Source: Eumeta japonica (Eukaryota; Arthropoda; Insecta; Lepidoptera; Psychidae). From it: a stretch of DNA of 64,000 bases. The position numbers and the translations under genes were made by a program. The DNA lies in assembly GCA_005406025.1 (NCBI GenBank), contig BGZK01000758.1:186001-250000 (forward strand), in the 5' to 3' direction. The notes beneath the pieces are model-generated. The model was not told the origin of the DNA and did not search any database. It saw nothing but the letters and a program-made list of their open reading frames with translations. This document shows, piece after piece, positions 11,640 to 22,999 of the stretch; position 1 is the stretch's first letter; every line of letters begins with the position of its first letter.

Positions 11640-12962
11640 AGTTTTATTAACTCATCCCGGACTTTAATTAATTTATAGTTATAGCACGATGAATAGGAGA
11701 CAGGTGATGAGGGAAAAAATAAAACTGGCAAGTAGCTAATGAACGTGTTTGTATTGCCTTTCTGACAAAACTACAAGTAGTAAGAGTTTAAGTACACTCG
11801 AATACAAGGACTGGTATAAAATGTTAAATTTTTAGCAATAACCTATTATAGTGTTTGGTTCCATTTTAAATTACAACACACAAGGAGCGACCATTCCAAA
11901 ACGCGCCAATATTTGTACACGAAAATAAACGCCTACTCGTGAATGGAACTTGTTAAATAAAAGAAGGAATACATAATTAAAACACCGAATTATTCAATTT
12001 TACACAGACGCATGTAAAATGAAAACGATATTTTAACATAAATAATGCATTATTAACATAATAATCGTTACAACCTAGTTTATCCGTAACGAAGATATTT
12101 CAGGATAGAAGCATTCCTAAACAACCTTTGCGTCCGCAAACACACGGGGCCTCGAGTCTTAGCGTAGAGAACGTCCGGTCGACCGCATTAAAACGATAGG
12201 ACCGGTGCAACGTACTACTATATTACTTTTAAACAAAATTATTGTTTAAGATGATATTCATTTTACCGTTTTTCGATACATTATTATCTACATTTCTACA
12301 ACTTATTTAAATTAAAATCAGATTATAAAAAAGTTCCGACCGGATTCGCTTCAATCTATCTTCCGTCTGTAAGTAATGTTATTATAAAAAAAAAACGCGC
12401 CGCTATTCGGATATCGGACGAGCCGTGTCGAAATTTCCAGACTTCCGGCCGGCGACCGCCGCGGCCTTTCCGACTTCGCAAACGACGACAAGCGGACACA
12501 CGTAATATTTACACGGTGCGCATTCTATTAACTTACTGCCTATGAAGCCTTAACGTAAAACGCGTTCCGTATTCGACTAACTACACTCGCCTAATGAACG
12601 GTCGGCGACATCGTCGACGCGAGACGAAGTTACATTGTAAAAATGGCTCAATTCACTTAAACGTGTTTCACAAATCGTATAAAAAGTGAACGCTGCTCGC
12701 GAACCAACGCCCTTGTCGGTCGACTTGCGCGAATCCTACTTTTCGATCGCTACTCGACGGTCACACGGCGCTCCGTACAGACGGATCGTGCGTCTCGGTT
12801 CACTCCTTCCTATAATACTGACGACCCGCTTGCGATGTTATGCAGTTTTGTGTCCGGTTCGGCGATGAGTGTCCCGCGCGGTCGAGCCGGCCGGCGTGGC
12901 GCGACCGCGGAGTGCCCGCGGGGCCCGGGGGGGCGGGGGCGCGGGCGCGGGCGCGCGGCGCC
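11640..12962 (-). other. Probable 3' UTR of the minus-strand gene
   Basis: Sequence downstream (toward lower coordinates) of the stop at 12963-12965. The part from 12962 to about 12420 is GC-elevated and low in repeats, as expected for transcribed flank. The first clear minus-strand AATAAA candidate I noted is the complement of TTTATT at 11643-11648; others occur farther on (10852). The 3' end is a guess without transcripts. Confidence 0.35.
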
Positions 12963-13051
12963 TCACGGGTGCTCCAGCGAGTAGTGGCGCGAGCGTTTCC
13001 AGAGGCTCCTGAAGAACCCTTTGCGCTGCTTCTGTCCGGGATGCTCGTCGC
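12963..13051 (-). CDS. Terminal coding exon of an unidentified minus-strand gene
   Basis: Reading the minus strand, the acceptor TTGTTGACAG is followed by GC completing a codon, then DEHPGQKQRKGFFRSLWK and RSRHYSLEHP, and TGA. The 28-residue tail is strongly basic with interspersed aromatics (GFFRSLWKRS), like peptides that bind acidic membranes or calmodulin; that is an inference from composition. The exon enters in phase 1, exactly what the exon at 53357-53428 supplies, so the junction reads ...RSANGDEHP.... I could not match it to a known protein family. The large intron and charged C-terminus suggest a developmental or neural scaffold or signalling protein, but this is weak. An accidental open frame is unlikely given the acceptor, the phase match and the natural stop. 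Confidence 0.75.
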
Positions 13052-13099
13052 CTGTCAACAAACATTAATGATGTCATTGTTTAATATTGATCGATCTGC

Positions 13100-16000
13100 C
13101 GCCGGGAGCGTCAGACTGTGATTATTCTAAGTTCAAATATGTCTTATTACGATTACGATTACGATTTCTTCAGCCTGAAATAATAATATTTCTATTAATT
13201 ATATTGTATGTACGTCTAGTGTATAATTCTATTATAAATGTGTGTCTGCCAGTTTCTTTCCCCTTACTAAATCACGATTCTGGGCATTTCGTGTATAGAA
13301 TTTTTTTTACTGATATAAAATATCGACGCAAGGTTCTTTAAATAAATACAGCGACCCCTTAGAACATAAATATATATTTAGATACCACAATGGTCCGAGT
13401 GCAGACAGACGAATGTATGCGATTTAGTATCGTAACACTTTATGCAGGCCTAATTATTATTATTGTAACAGTTAAATGTCGCATGTGAAGTGAGTACGGC
13501 GTGGTCGCCATGCCGGTACATTGTATGCAGATAAGAGCTTCCGGCGCGCGGGCAGCGGGGCGCGCGCGCACCCACGCGCCGCCCAAAGCGTTTAGTTGAC
13601 GCATTCGAATACCCGCTAAATGGTAGGCGAGGTAGGCAAAATCACAACGTATGACGAACGTTATTATGTTCCGAGTGTTTTTTCTAATATCGATTGACGT
13701 AAATGTCAATAAGTTTTTTTCTTATGTTATATATATAAGCTGCAATTTCAACGACCAGCATTTATATCCTAGGTTGACTATCGTCCACTAAGGTGAGACC
13801 ATATGTTGTGTTAATAATACAAAAAAAGGTTCTAACATTGGAATAAACGGCGATAAATTAATTAGTACACGTAGATTGTAATTTTTTATTACGATTAAAT
13901 CAAAACGGAACATACAATAAGTAAGTGTGAACGAAATATGTGTGAGTGAGTGTGTGTGTATAATATGAAAAAGCCCGTCTTTTATATTTCGCTCATTTTT
14001 CCATTCCCGCAATTTCGTATAAACACAATCTCATTCCCCACACGCTTAAGCAACACAATATATTACATATTCACAGTTTCCCATATCCGTCGGCAGCGCA
14101 CTCACGGAATGGATGTCGTTGTACGCGTTATTTTCGTGTAAATATTTCCACTGTCGCTATTAAAAGCGTCGCACGTCCTCGCTTTTCGATATACGCTTTC
14201 GCTCGTTTTCTTTCGCTACACGCGCGCATAATCCCATTTCTCTATAGTCTCAAATCTAGGTCAACTATGTCGCCCATTCTACGGGAATAACTTGACGAGC
14301 TAAACATATCTGTACACTTATAGAGCTGACACACCGCCCTATGCTGCACGCGGGGGCGTCCTCCGAGGGCCTTGGGCCGTAGTCCCGCGCTCGTTCGGAG
14401 CGTGTTATAAGAACTTCCACATATATTTTCATGTTTTAGATTTTGAGTTCACGGCATCTGCTATGCGTCTATGACTGTCACTTAATGGTATGTGTAGAGT
14501 AAGAATGCTCCAGGTATCTGAACAGCTATTAACGGTTTTAAGTAGAGACTAATTATAAACAAACTAACAATTCCTAAGAATTGGATGTTTCCTATATTAA
14601 TACTTCATATTTAACATTAGAATAATGTTTATTATATAGCATATATTATTTGTTATATTAATAATTATAAATATTAAATGGAAGCATTTTTAAATAGATA
14701 TGGTGTTGTGACAAAATTTTTCATTACTTTGTGTATTAGCAAAGTGAGCTAGCTATGTTATGCTATAAAGCTATTAAACTATGTTCCAAGTACCATGTTT
14801 CAACATTAAGTTGTGAGATATTTAGAAAGTAAATGAATTAATATAATTTACTTCAGATAGTATTTGTAAACAACGAAATTGACAGAAAATTAAAGTAAAA
14901 TCCAAATTAATTAAAATACACAACAACTAAGGGCATATTTCAAAGGATAAATTTCAAATTATGAAATTGAACACAATATACTCTTGCATCTTAATAAACT
15001 TTATCTCTTTATATCACAATGGTTGGTTTTAGAATTATAATTTCGAACTTGATCGAAATTGATCCAAATTATTATTACTGAATATTGTTTATAAATCTTT
15101 ACAAAGTGTTAAAGACATATGTAACTAAATCAGACGAATGCATCTGCACCGCGATATTACGAATTATTTGCATCGGTATTATTTACAGATTCCTACTAAA
15201 AGCACAGAGCGGTTATCAGACGCGCCGCCTCCGGTTTCCGGCGCGCGCGCCGTCCGCGGACAGCTCCGAAACACGGGACCATTTTGTTATAGGCCAAAGA
15301 GGAAACCTAAACTGTGTGTTACAGACGTATCAGCGCAGTAGGCACACTGAATGTTTACCGTTGAACGCCTCGCGTCAGCCGATGTGTGTCTCGCGCATTC
15401 GTCACCTTTGTGCCAAAACGACGTAAGTGAATCAGATGTAATTTATCGTACAGGGAAGTCGTCAGACGATAATATAGTCATTAACTGAGTGTTCGTTTTC
15501 GCGCTAATTATTAGTCACGTTTCCCGTAAACGCCCGTGATTTCATGATGTGATTTCAATATACGAGCCTTCCGCGCTTACCCGGGACGGGTTGGGAGGAT
15601 GTGATGACGGCTTCCGGCACCACGACATAAGGTCTCCTCCAAGGCAGACCGGCGAATCGTTTAATCTGTCATAAGTCAAAAAGTCAAAAACTATTCGTTC
15701 GTGATCACGCTCGAACCCGGCGCTCTCTGACTTCTGACGCCGACGGTTGTTAATTGATGAGCCGCCACCTCTCTAATTGCACACGTACTTACACAGGTAA
15801 CATTTAGCGTCCTAGTGCTGAGCACTATTTACCTCTGAACGTAGGATTTGCGGCCTAATCGTTCAATTGAAGCCGGCCTGACGCATGTTGGGAGTTCCAC
15901 ATTCTTTCGGGACTATGATGAACTATTTCCTACATTCAGAGTCGTATTGTTGAAGCGAGCGACAAACATATGTAAAAAATATATGCAACGTTTATTCGTT

Positions 16001-16190
16001 TATATTAAAAAAAAAGAAAATAAATAATTATGATAAAGGTAAAATTCATACCTCAAGTAATAAAATTATTAGGTATTTATTTGCATCGCGGTGCCTCATG
16101 TACGACGAGGCACATGAGGCGGCTCAGCCTGCGTGCGACGTACGTTTGAGCACGTAATTACGCTTGGATAAACCTTTATCTAATACGCTT
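13100..16190. other. Intron stretch with small GC patches
   Basis: No exon is supported. GC patches occur at about 13540-13600, 14340-14400 and 15215-15260, with a short GT/GAGT-rich run at 13935-13962. A 113-codon frame at 15085-15426 has no recognisable motif and AT-driven composition. The rest is AT-rich and unclassified. Confidence 0.5.
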
Positions 16191-16204
16191 TTTTTTGTAA
16201 TATT

Positions 16205-16345
16205 ATCATACTAGTCCTAATTCGCGGCCCTGCCTGCGTGGATGTAGATTGAATGCTTTAACGTCGACCGACCACACCGCCATCCATTATTCTGATCGCT
16301 GTCCCTAATCCGATTCCGATTTTTATTTTATCAAATTTTAATTAG
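16205..16345 (+). repeat. GATTCC-hexamer repeat family copy
   Basis: A degraded head (GCGGCCCTGCCTGCGTGGAT) is followed by GTCGACCGACC and TCTGATCGCTGTCCCTAATC, then CGATTCCGATTTT. The order is the same as the next copy at 16430. Confidence 0.5.
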
Positions 16346-16429
16346 GCTACTCCAAAATTTTTTTCAGACGACATTTTATTCGACCGTTCGAATAAATACT
16401 ACTAAATACGATTTGTTTTTATAATAAAC

Positions 16430-16610
16430 CAGCTATCGACCACAGCTCCGTCCACGTGGATATAGAATTAATACCTTCATCTTGAATATCGACCGATCAC
16501 GCTTTCAGTCATGATCTCGACCGCAGTCCCCGTTCCTCATTCTGATCCCGGTTCCGGTGTTGATGCCAGTTTGTCTCACTTTGGAGCCCAGTCTCGATCT
16601 GTGTTGCTTT
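16430..16610 (+). repeat. GATTCC-hexamer repeat family copy
   Basis: The head CAGCTATCGACCACAGCTCC then GTCCACGTGGATATAGAATT, a spacer with CTTCATCTTGAATATCGACC, then body hexamers (GATCTCGACCGCAGTCCC, CTGATCCCGGTTCCGG). It ends near CAGTCTCGATCTGTG. Confidence 0.6.
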
Positions 16611-16861
16611 AGCAACACTCGCTTTAGGGAATGATTGAAATCTGACACGAATACAACTCGAACTAATTTGAAATCACATCATGAAACCAAGAGCGCTCAC
16701 AGGAAACATGACTAACAATTATCGCGAAAACTAACGCTGAATTAATAACTATATCGTTTATCAATTTCCCTGTACGACCAATCATCGGCTCGACTGGTGA
16801 AATAGCACACTCGCAAAGAATACAGATGTGAAGTAACAGGCTCCGGCTGTTTCATTTTGTA

Positions 16862-17045
16862 CAGTGAATAATAGTTCCGGTGGCACACTCCTCCTTCCAT
16901 CTTCGCACTCCCCCTCCATCGTACGTTATATGCCTACCCACGAGGCTGGCAATACATTGGCGACTCCTCTGAGATTGCGAGTGTCCATGGGCGGCGGTGA
17001 TCACCTAATCTCTGGTAGCTCGCAAGCTCGTGTGCCCTTCTAACA
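16862..17045 (+). repeat. Non-LTR-like 3' end repeat (GTTCCGGTGG...CATGGGCGGCG type)
   Basis: TAATAGTTCCGGTGGCACAC, then CTGGCAATACATTGGCGACT and GCGAGTGTCCATGGGCGGCG with GGTGATCACCT. I recognise this as a common lepidopteran LINE-derived tail. A reverse copy at 42750-43045 has the same segments in the same order. Confidence 0.6.
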
Positions 17046-17112
17046 TTGCCGAACAAAAGAAAATTGTTAGATTGTTTGTGTCAGATCTGACGCGTGACTT
17101 GAATTTACTCTG

Positions 17113-17447
17113 AAAACCATTCACGATAGGAGAACATTTCAAGGCAATTAAAACAAGTCCAATCACGACTATAAAACGTTGTACCCTTGGAATTCCAGTG
17201 GTAGTTTTCTAATTCTGTCATCACACTTTGAAAATCGGTCATAACCAAAGAGCATTGCAAGACAAGCCCAACAAGCCCAAACATGACTAAAATACATTGC
17301 CTCGTTATGCAGTTCTAGTGCCAAACTTCCAATTACGTCATCAGACCCTGAAAATCTATCATGGCTAAAGAGCATCTCAAGACAATCCCCACAAGTCAAA
17401 AAGATGGCTAAAATACGTTGCTCCTGTAGTTCTAATCGGTAATGGAG
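17113..17447. repeat. Minisatellite, about 118-121-bp unit, three copies
   Basis: Units start at about 17113, 17231 and 17351. Each has GAAAA(C/T)C..TC, then AAAGAGCAT or GGAGAACAT, a CAAGACAA...CCAACAAG segment, GACTAAAATACGTTG, and a TTCTAATTCTGTCATCA-like end. They are clearly homologous with roughly 70 to 80% similarity by eye. The last unit grades into a related single repeat at 17448. Short open frames here are repeat artefacts. Confidence 0.7.
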
Positions 17448-17600
17448 TTACTATTGGAGTTCCTCTGCCTACTTACCTACCTCCTAGTTCCATCATCAGA
17501 TCAGTTCAGTGATACCATATTATTGCATTGTTATCAAAACTTTACACAATTGCCAAGTTTCATGACGATCGGACAATTAGAAGTGAGTAAAATTCAGTCT
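17448..17600 (+). repeat. Dispersed repeat flank (CATCATCAGATCAG type)
   Basis: CTACTTACCTACCTCCTAGT then TCCATCATCAGATCAG..., and a segment ending TTTCATGACGATCGGACAAT. I recognise it as a lepidopteran repeat module often next to such minisatellites. Non-coding. Confidence 0.45.
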
Positions 17601-17694
17601 CTTGAATTAACGCCTCACTTTTTTAATTAACGCCTGATTTTACCAAGCGTAAAATTTTCGTACCGCAGGCTATAAACGAAAATCGATTCTTAAG

Positions 17695-18075
17695 AAGTAA
17701 ACTCCAAAAAGTAGATCCCAATACTAGTCCCGCTCTCTATCCCGGCCTCACTCTCAATGCTGATTTCAACTTCATTCCTGTTCCGGTCACGTCCTTGATC
17801 GTTTTAGTCCCACATTGGATTTCTACCTTGGTCACGTTCTGGATGTTTCCTCCCGATCTCGACTATCGATTCCGCTCACGTCTCGCCTGCAATTTCGATT
17901 CCGTTACCGGTTAGAGTTCCGATTTGGACGAAGCCGGGGTAAATGATAAAATTTAGGCTCGGGGAAAGAGGAGCTTTTTATAAGAGAAACAGTTTTTAGA
18001 ATCTATAATGGCACAAATACGCTCATGAAGCCAAAGAAAAATTTTAATAGTCTATTTTACTCAGGGAGCTTCTTT
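17695..18075 (+). repeat. GATTCC-hexamer repeat family copy with 3' tail
   Basis: A body of about 240 bases of degenerate hexamers (GATCCCAATACTAGTCCC ... CGATTCCGTTACCGG) ends with the family tail GTTCCGATTTGGACGAAGCC then GGGGTAAAT. The following ~120 bases (CAAATACGCTCATGAAGCC) match the tail region at 61120-61240 in general layout. Confidence 0.6.
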
Positions 18076-18270
18076 TAAGTGAAAAAATTATTAAAATCGA
18101 TAGTAGTTTTGTGCAATATTACAAATACGCAGACGAAGTCAGGTACAAATGCCAGTATTTTTTATGCCTATAACCTTCACGTAAGTGTAACCGAAAATTT
18201 GACAAAATCTATTGCAATCGGATGGATGGTATGGCAGCGCATAAAATATGAACAAATTTTGATTTTTTTT

Positions 18271-18771
18271 TTAGGGTTCCGTATTGAAGGTTATCGAAAT
18301 TCTAAAAATCAATATGGGAACGGAATCCTATAACTAAGCAGTCTATATGTTTGTCAGTCGTCTGTTTGTCAGCGGGCTGTATCTCATGAACCATAATTAG
18401 TAGACAGTTGAAATTTTTACACATTTGTTTATTTCTAATGTTACTATAAAGGCAAACAATAAAATTAAACTAAAATGAAAGGGGTCCCTCCACATTAGAA
18501 ACTTTTTTTCTCAATTTTAAAATAGTAATAAGTAGACGCTTATTATGTTCATACAGTGTTTATTAACTATAGTCGCTATAAAAGTAAATAATAAAAATAA
18601 AATAAAAATTAAAACAGGTTCTCATACAAGAAACGCGATTTTTTTTTTGTTCAAATTTAATTTTTATTTTTTTTCTTTTGTAATTAACCACTTTAAAAAA
18701 GTATTATAGCGTTCAATATTGTAAGATGGAGTAGAACACTTCGTGTGCGAGTTCAACTCGCACTTGGCCAG
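18271..18771 (+). repeat. Full-length ~0.5-kb TTAGGGTTCCG...CTCGCACTTGGCCAG repeat
   Basis: It begins TTAGGGTTCCGTATT, has a TTTGTCAGTCGTCTGTTTGT segment about 70 bases in, an AT-rich middle, and ends GTGCGAGTTCAACTCGCACT then TGGCCAG. A 524-bp copy in opposite orientation lies at 28526-29049. It has no coding capacity. I recognise it as a widespread lepidopteran dispersed repeat; the mechanism of spread is not evident here. Confidence 0.75.
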
Positions 18772-20439
18772 TTCGTATACCTTAAACGAACAAGAGGAAG
18801 AAAAATCTCGAGTTTCATGTCGATTTCACGTCGAATGGACCGATCTCAAATTCAATCACAGAATTTCAGAAACGAAACGTACGACGGAAGCCCTTGTACC
18901 ACCGACGTTATCGGAATTCATCATCTCTATGAAATTTTTGCGAGAGACTTGCAGACGGCCGTGGACGGGCCGCGGCCGCCCCGCCGAGCGCCGGGGTGCG
19001 CGAATGTCAAGTGTACGCACGCGGTCGATAGCGGCCGCCCGCCGCGCGCCGCCCGCCCGCCGCGCGCCTCCGTCGGCATTGGGTAACCCAGAAATTGATG
19101 CTTCGATAATAAACGACGACTCATCCCAAATAACGAGTACGCAAACGAAATCACAGACTGGACGTAAATAAGTCGAACGTTTCTTAAATCGATATCTGGC
19201 ATGGGATGAATGGAATTTTCCATTTATAACGTTTAATATTCACGCTACAAGAGTGCATAATATATTTAGAATGCAAGAGTGCATAATTTATATTCTTATT
19301 ATTTTTTTATTAAATTAAGAAAAATGTTTGCGTCCGCGCGGACGGAAAGACTTACAATATCTATCGCGATTCCGAATCAGATATCGAGTCCGATCTCCAA
19401 TCCCGAATTGTATTTCTTACAAACAACAACAGCCTCCCACGACTTTAATAGTATCATTATACGATTCTCACGCGAAGTCTGCGAACTCTGGGGGTGATTC
19501 TAAAATCATTGGTTCAGTGTTTTATACAGTAAGATTAAAATTGCCTGAAAATATTTCACAAAAACGGCAATAATATTCTCATATGTCCCGAACGGTACAT
19601 GCTCCGAGGTGCTGATAACACGAGTTGCTGTTATCATTAAATATTATTTATCAATTTCGCATTTTTCACATGAGATATTGAAACAATGACCCGAGAATCA
19701 TCGTCCTCTCGCTCCGAACTCTATTCTGCTAAAATTCCTCTTAAAGCGTTATTTGTACAACAATTAAAATTTCAACAAGATCAGTAATTTTGTGTTTCAT
19801 AATAAGTCATAAGCAAAAATATATTACCATCCCAGTTTAACGACGGCAGCCCACTAGATAAAGGTACCGGATATTCTGTTTGCAGGCAAATCGACATATG
19901 AATTTTTAACTTAATCCACCTTAACCACCAATACTCCGGGCCACGAAGGGCGTTTTAAGACTTTAATCATCACAGTGGTGCCTACGGTCGTTTTAAGAGC
20001 TCAAGGCCCAAGCTTAATAATCCCCGACCCGAAATAAAAGGATTGTGGGACGGTATGCCTCAGCAGTGGAGCAATGAAACCTCGACAAAGGTAACGAAAA
20101 TGACACGTCGGCGATTTCAGAATTATACAACGGTTCATTTGTGAAATCATACCCGAAATGTACACGGCTTTAAGAATCTTAACATAAAAAGGAAGTATCT
20201 ATCTATATAAGTTATAGTTAGGCAAAATTTTGAAAATAACATAACTGAAAGCTGTATAAATGATTATTTGACACATTAAAAAAAAAGTTATACATTAGAC
20301 CTATACCGATTAGATCTTTTTAAAACTACCATACCTACTGCTTCAGCGTCTGGTTTTGCCGTTTTTTTTATATACACTAATATGATAATTCAGCAATACA
20401 CTACAGAAAAACTGTAACACTTTTCATTGATCGCACTTA

Positions 20440-20545
20440 ACTCGTAAACGCATTGATCTCTAAAAGAAAAACGACTCGTAAAGAAACAAATTCTAATATG
20501 TATATGACGTATCTTTCGACGAGTGGTTTAGAATATTTTGAGTAT
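20440..20545 (+). repeat. AACTCGTAAACGC module, copy 2
   Basis: AACTCGTAAACGCATTGATC followed by an A-rich stretch and ACGAGTGGTTTAGAATATTT. It parallels AACTCGTAAACGCACAGATC ... ACGAGTGGTCTAATACAATT near 10662-10733, giving two diverged copies of one short repeat. Confidence 0.5.
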
Positions 20546-21396
20546 AAAAAAAGTATACATAATTTATAAAAACAAAGATTGTCAGATCCGACGTAAATAA
20601 ATGCCCACGCATTTCGAGATAACAAAATATAGAGTGCGAAACTTTAAAATTTTTTTTTTTTGGGGACTTATTCTGTTATCGAATCATTTCGTTCAATATA
20701 AAGTCACTGCTCAGTCGAATAGGTGGAAAAATAATGTATTTTATGTACGAATAATAACGATGTCGTTGACGTATCGTGTGATTTATCGTTTTGATCTTCT
20801 GCTCGAGAGCATCCTCGAACCAGTAAGTCACGAGATAAGCGCAACAGACAGGGCACATTCAATCACGGGCCGGCGGAGTGCGCGCCGCCGCCGACGCACT
20901 TCACGCTGCCGGAGGGGATGTTGTAAAGTACAATTTAAGAAAATTATTTCTTTTAATAATTTGTATTTTCTATAACAATCATTTTTTATTTAATCAAGAT
21001 ATTTTGTTTCATTGGTTTATTCTTTTATTTAGAAAAAAAAACCTGTTCGTTTGTACGTTTACAGAACAAAATATTAAGAGATAATAACGCAATGAAAGAA
21101 GAGCTAACTCTGTCAGTGAATTGACAGTTTTTAGTGGCTTTGTCCGTCTGTGTGTTTGATCAAGTTTGGTTCGAAAGTGATTTTGTAAATTATGCATTAC
21201 GAGAACACTGCACGCATTTTGTTTTATGCGAGTCAACGAAGTGTAATTTTTACCCAACTACGCTAAGCTGAAGTAATATGTTTTATGCTAAAGTAATGTT
21301 CCATGCAAGTTTACTATTAGTGATGTTCTAAAGCGTTACCTTTGCGTTGGGTTGCATCTGGAGACAAACTACGTTGTCCGATTTTGACAAAACAAC

Positions 21397-21424
21397 ATTA
21401 GATTCACCTTAAAGTGAATCTAAT
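21397..21424. repeat. Short perfect hairpin
   Basis: ATTAGATTCAC at 21397-21407, loop CTTAAA, and the exact reverse complement at 21414-21424. Confidence 0.55.
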
Positions 21425-22904
21425 ATTTGTATAAATGATCTAATCTGGTCAAAGAATTTAATTAAAAATATTAGACGTGGAGCACTATGGACGACGAAGC
21501 GCACTTCATTCACTTCAAAATATAGTGTCTCTGGTCTCTGCATTTGATGGAAGGAGAGAGTTAGTGATAACGAAAAATGTATGTTTCGATTTTAAAAATA
21601 TAATGTATATCTTTAAAATAGAAAATGGAAACAAAAAAAAATAATTGCATATAAGTAAAGATATAAAAATTAAATTTCAATACAAGTAAAATGCAGGTAA
21701 TATTGAGATTTTGCCCCCTTTTAATAGCGTTATTTTGTTAATTTTCTTTATTTGTAGATGTCACGGTTAACTAAAGTACAAGACAACTTACACTAGACGC
21801 CAAACTAGTGTTATTATATTCATATTAATCAATTGATCGCGACTAAAATAAAGGTAGATAAAACTTATTGGATCCAAATGTTAAATCTACACAGAAATAT
21901 ATAGAAACACATAACTTTCTATGTTGGTACTGGTATTTGAAAAGGCTTTGTATAATTCTATCGGCTAAAGATTAGCTGTAAATAGAGACCTCTATAATAT
22001 GCGTATAAGATTGGTAAAACAAACAATTGAAAACCGAGTTTAATGAGAATGATTATTCGACTTAAAAGAAATTGTTATTAGGCCTCGTCATCAGTTACGA
22101 CTGGCTGTTTTGAATTTTAATCTTTACGAAAAAAAACCGAATCAAATATGTTTCTTTTAAACAACCTATTAATATTTTCTTTTAGCGCAGATACTATCAT
22201 TTATTTCTTTTTTTTTTTGTATATAAAGAAATAAACGATAGTGTTTTTTTTTAATGGCATTTAAATAATGTCAGAAATTTCAACATCACAACAGTTAGTT
22301 TTAATTATAAGTTGCAGTCAGTGCGGTGCAGGGGGCGTTTCTTGATGATTTAACGTGTGCGGCTCGAAAACGTGAAACGGACATGGAGTTCGTTATTAAT
22401 TTAGTCACCTCCGTTCTCGAAATTTCAATTATTAAGCGAGCCGAGCGAGTGTCCAAAGAACGAGTTGGTTCTAGCATCGGAAAGCAACCTTGGCAGGGGT
22501 CCGCCTGTACAACTAAGGCTGAGAACTAGTAGAAGTAATTGGATTACGAAACGACGCTTAGAAACAATTTCCAATATTTAACACATGTTACAAATAGAAA
22601 TAATGTCAGACACACAATTTTAAAAACGATGTTAAAATAAAAACAATTAATGCGATGTTATAAAGGGCCATATAGAATTGTGGGAAAATTATCGAACGCT
22701 ACATATAAAATCGAGTCACTCAATGAAAGAATGTGAGATATAGTTCATGTATGTCGGTTGAAAAGGTTTCAACTTAGATAATAGGAAAATGTAATATATA
22801 CAAACTGTAAATAGATCTAGAGTGTTGACAGAAAGTATATGTGATAGGTGGCCTTAGTAACAATTATGTTTATGTCACGATGACATTAATAACATTGAAT
22901 AAAT

Positions 22905-22986
22905 ATGGCGCGTAACGGAAAAAGGTTACCCAGAAATAAAGATGACGCGTAACAGATAAAGATGGCGCGTAACAGAAAAACGTTAC
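22905..22986. repeat. Short tandem repeat built on GATGGCGCGTAACAGA
   Basis: Three units of 37, 20 and 25 bases share ATGGCGCGTAACAGAAAA (the middle unit has GACGCG). The first and last units also have a GGTTAC or CGTTAC end. It is followed by AAAGAAGTTTCACTTCAAAA at 23021, a motif also near 11115, so it may be part of a larger dispersed element. Confidence 0.6.
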
Positions 22987-22999
22987 ATTGCTATAAAAT

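Larger units (their letters stand above)
18800..22890. other. Intron stretch with a GC island and hairpins
   Basis: A GC island at about 18950-19085 is dominated by GC/CG runs; its open frames (up to 142 codons) carry no recognisable domain. A GC patch lies at 20866-20915. A second copy of the AACTCGTAAACGC module is at 20440-20545 and a hairpin at 21397-21424. The rest is AT-rich and unrecognised. Confidence 0.5.

Noticed and set aside
15700..15720. Pol III B-box-like CCGGGTTCGAGCG on the minus strand
   Set aside because: The bases after TTCGA do not fit the consensus and no A box lies at the right distance.
18743..19171. 142-codon plus-strand frame
   Set aside because: It begins in the end of the TTAGGG-type repeat and crosses a GC island. 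The protein has no recognisable motif and overlaps two other open frames.
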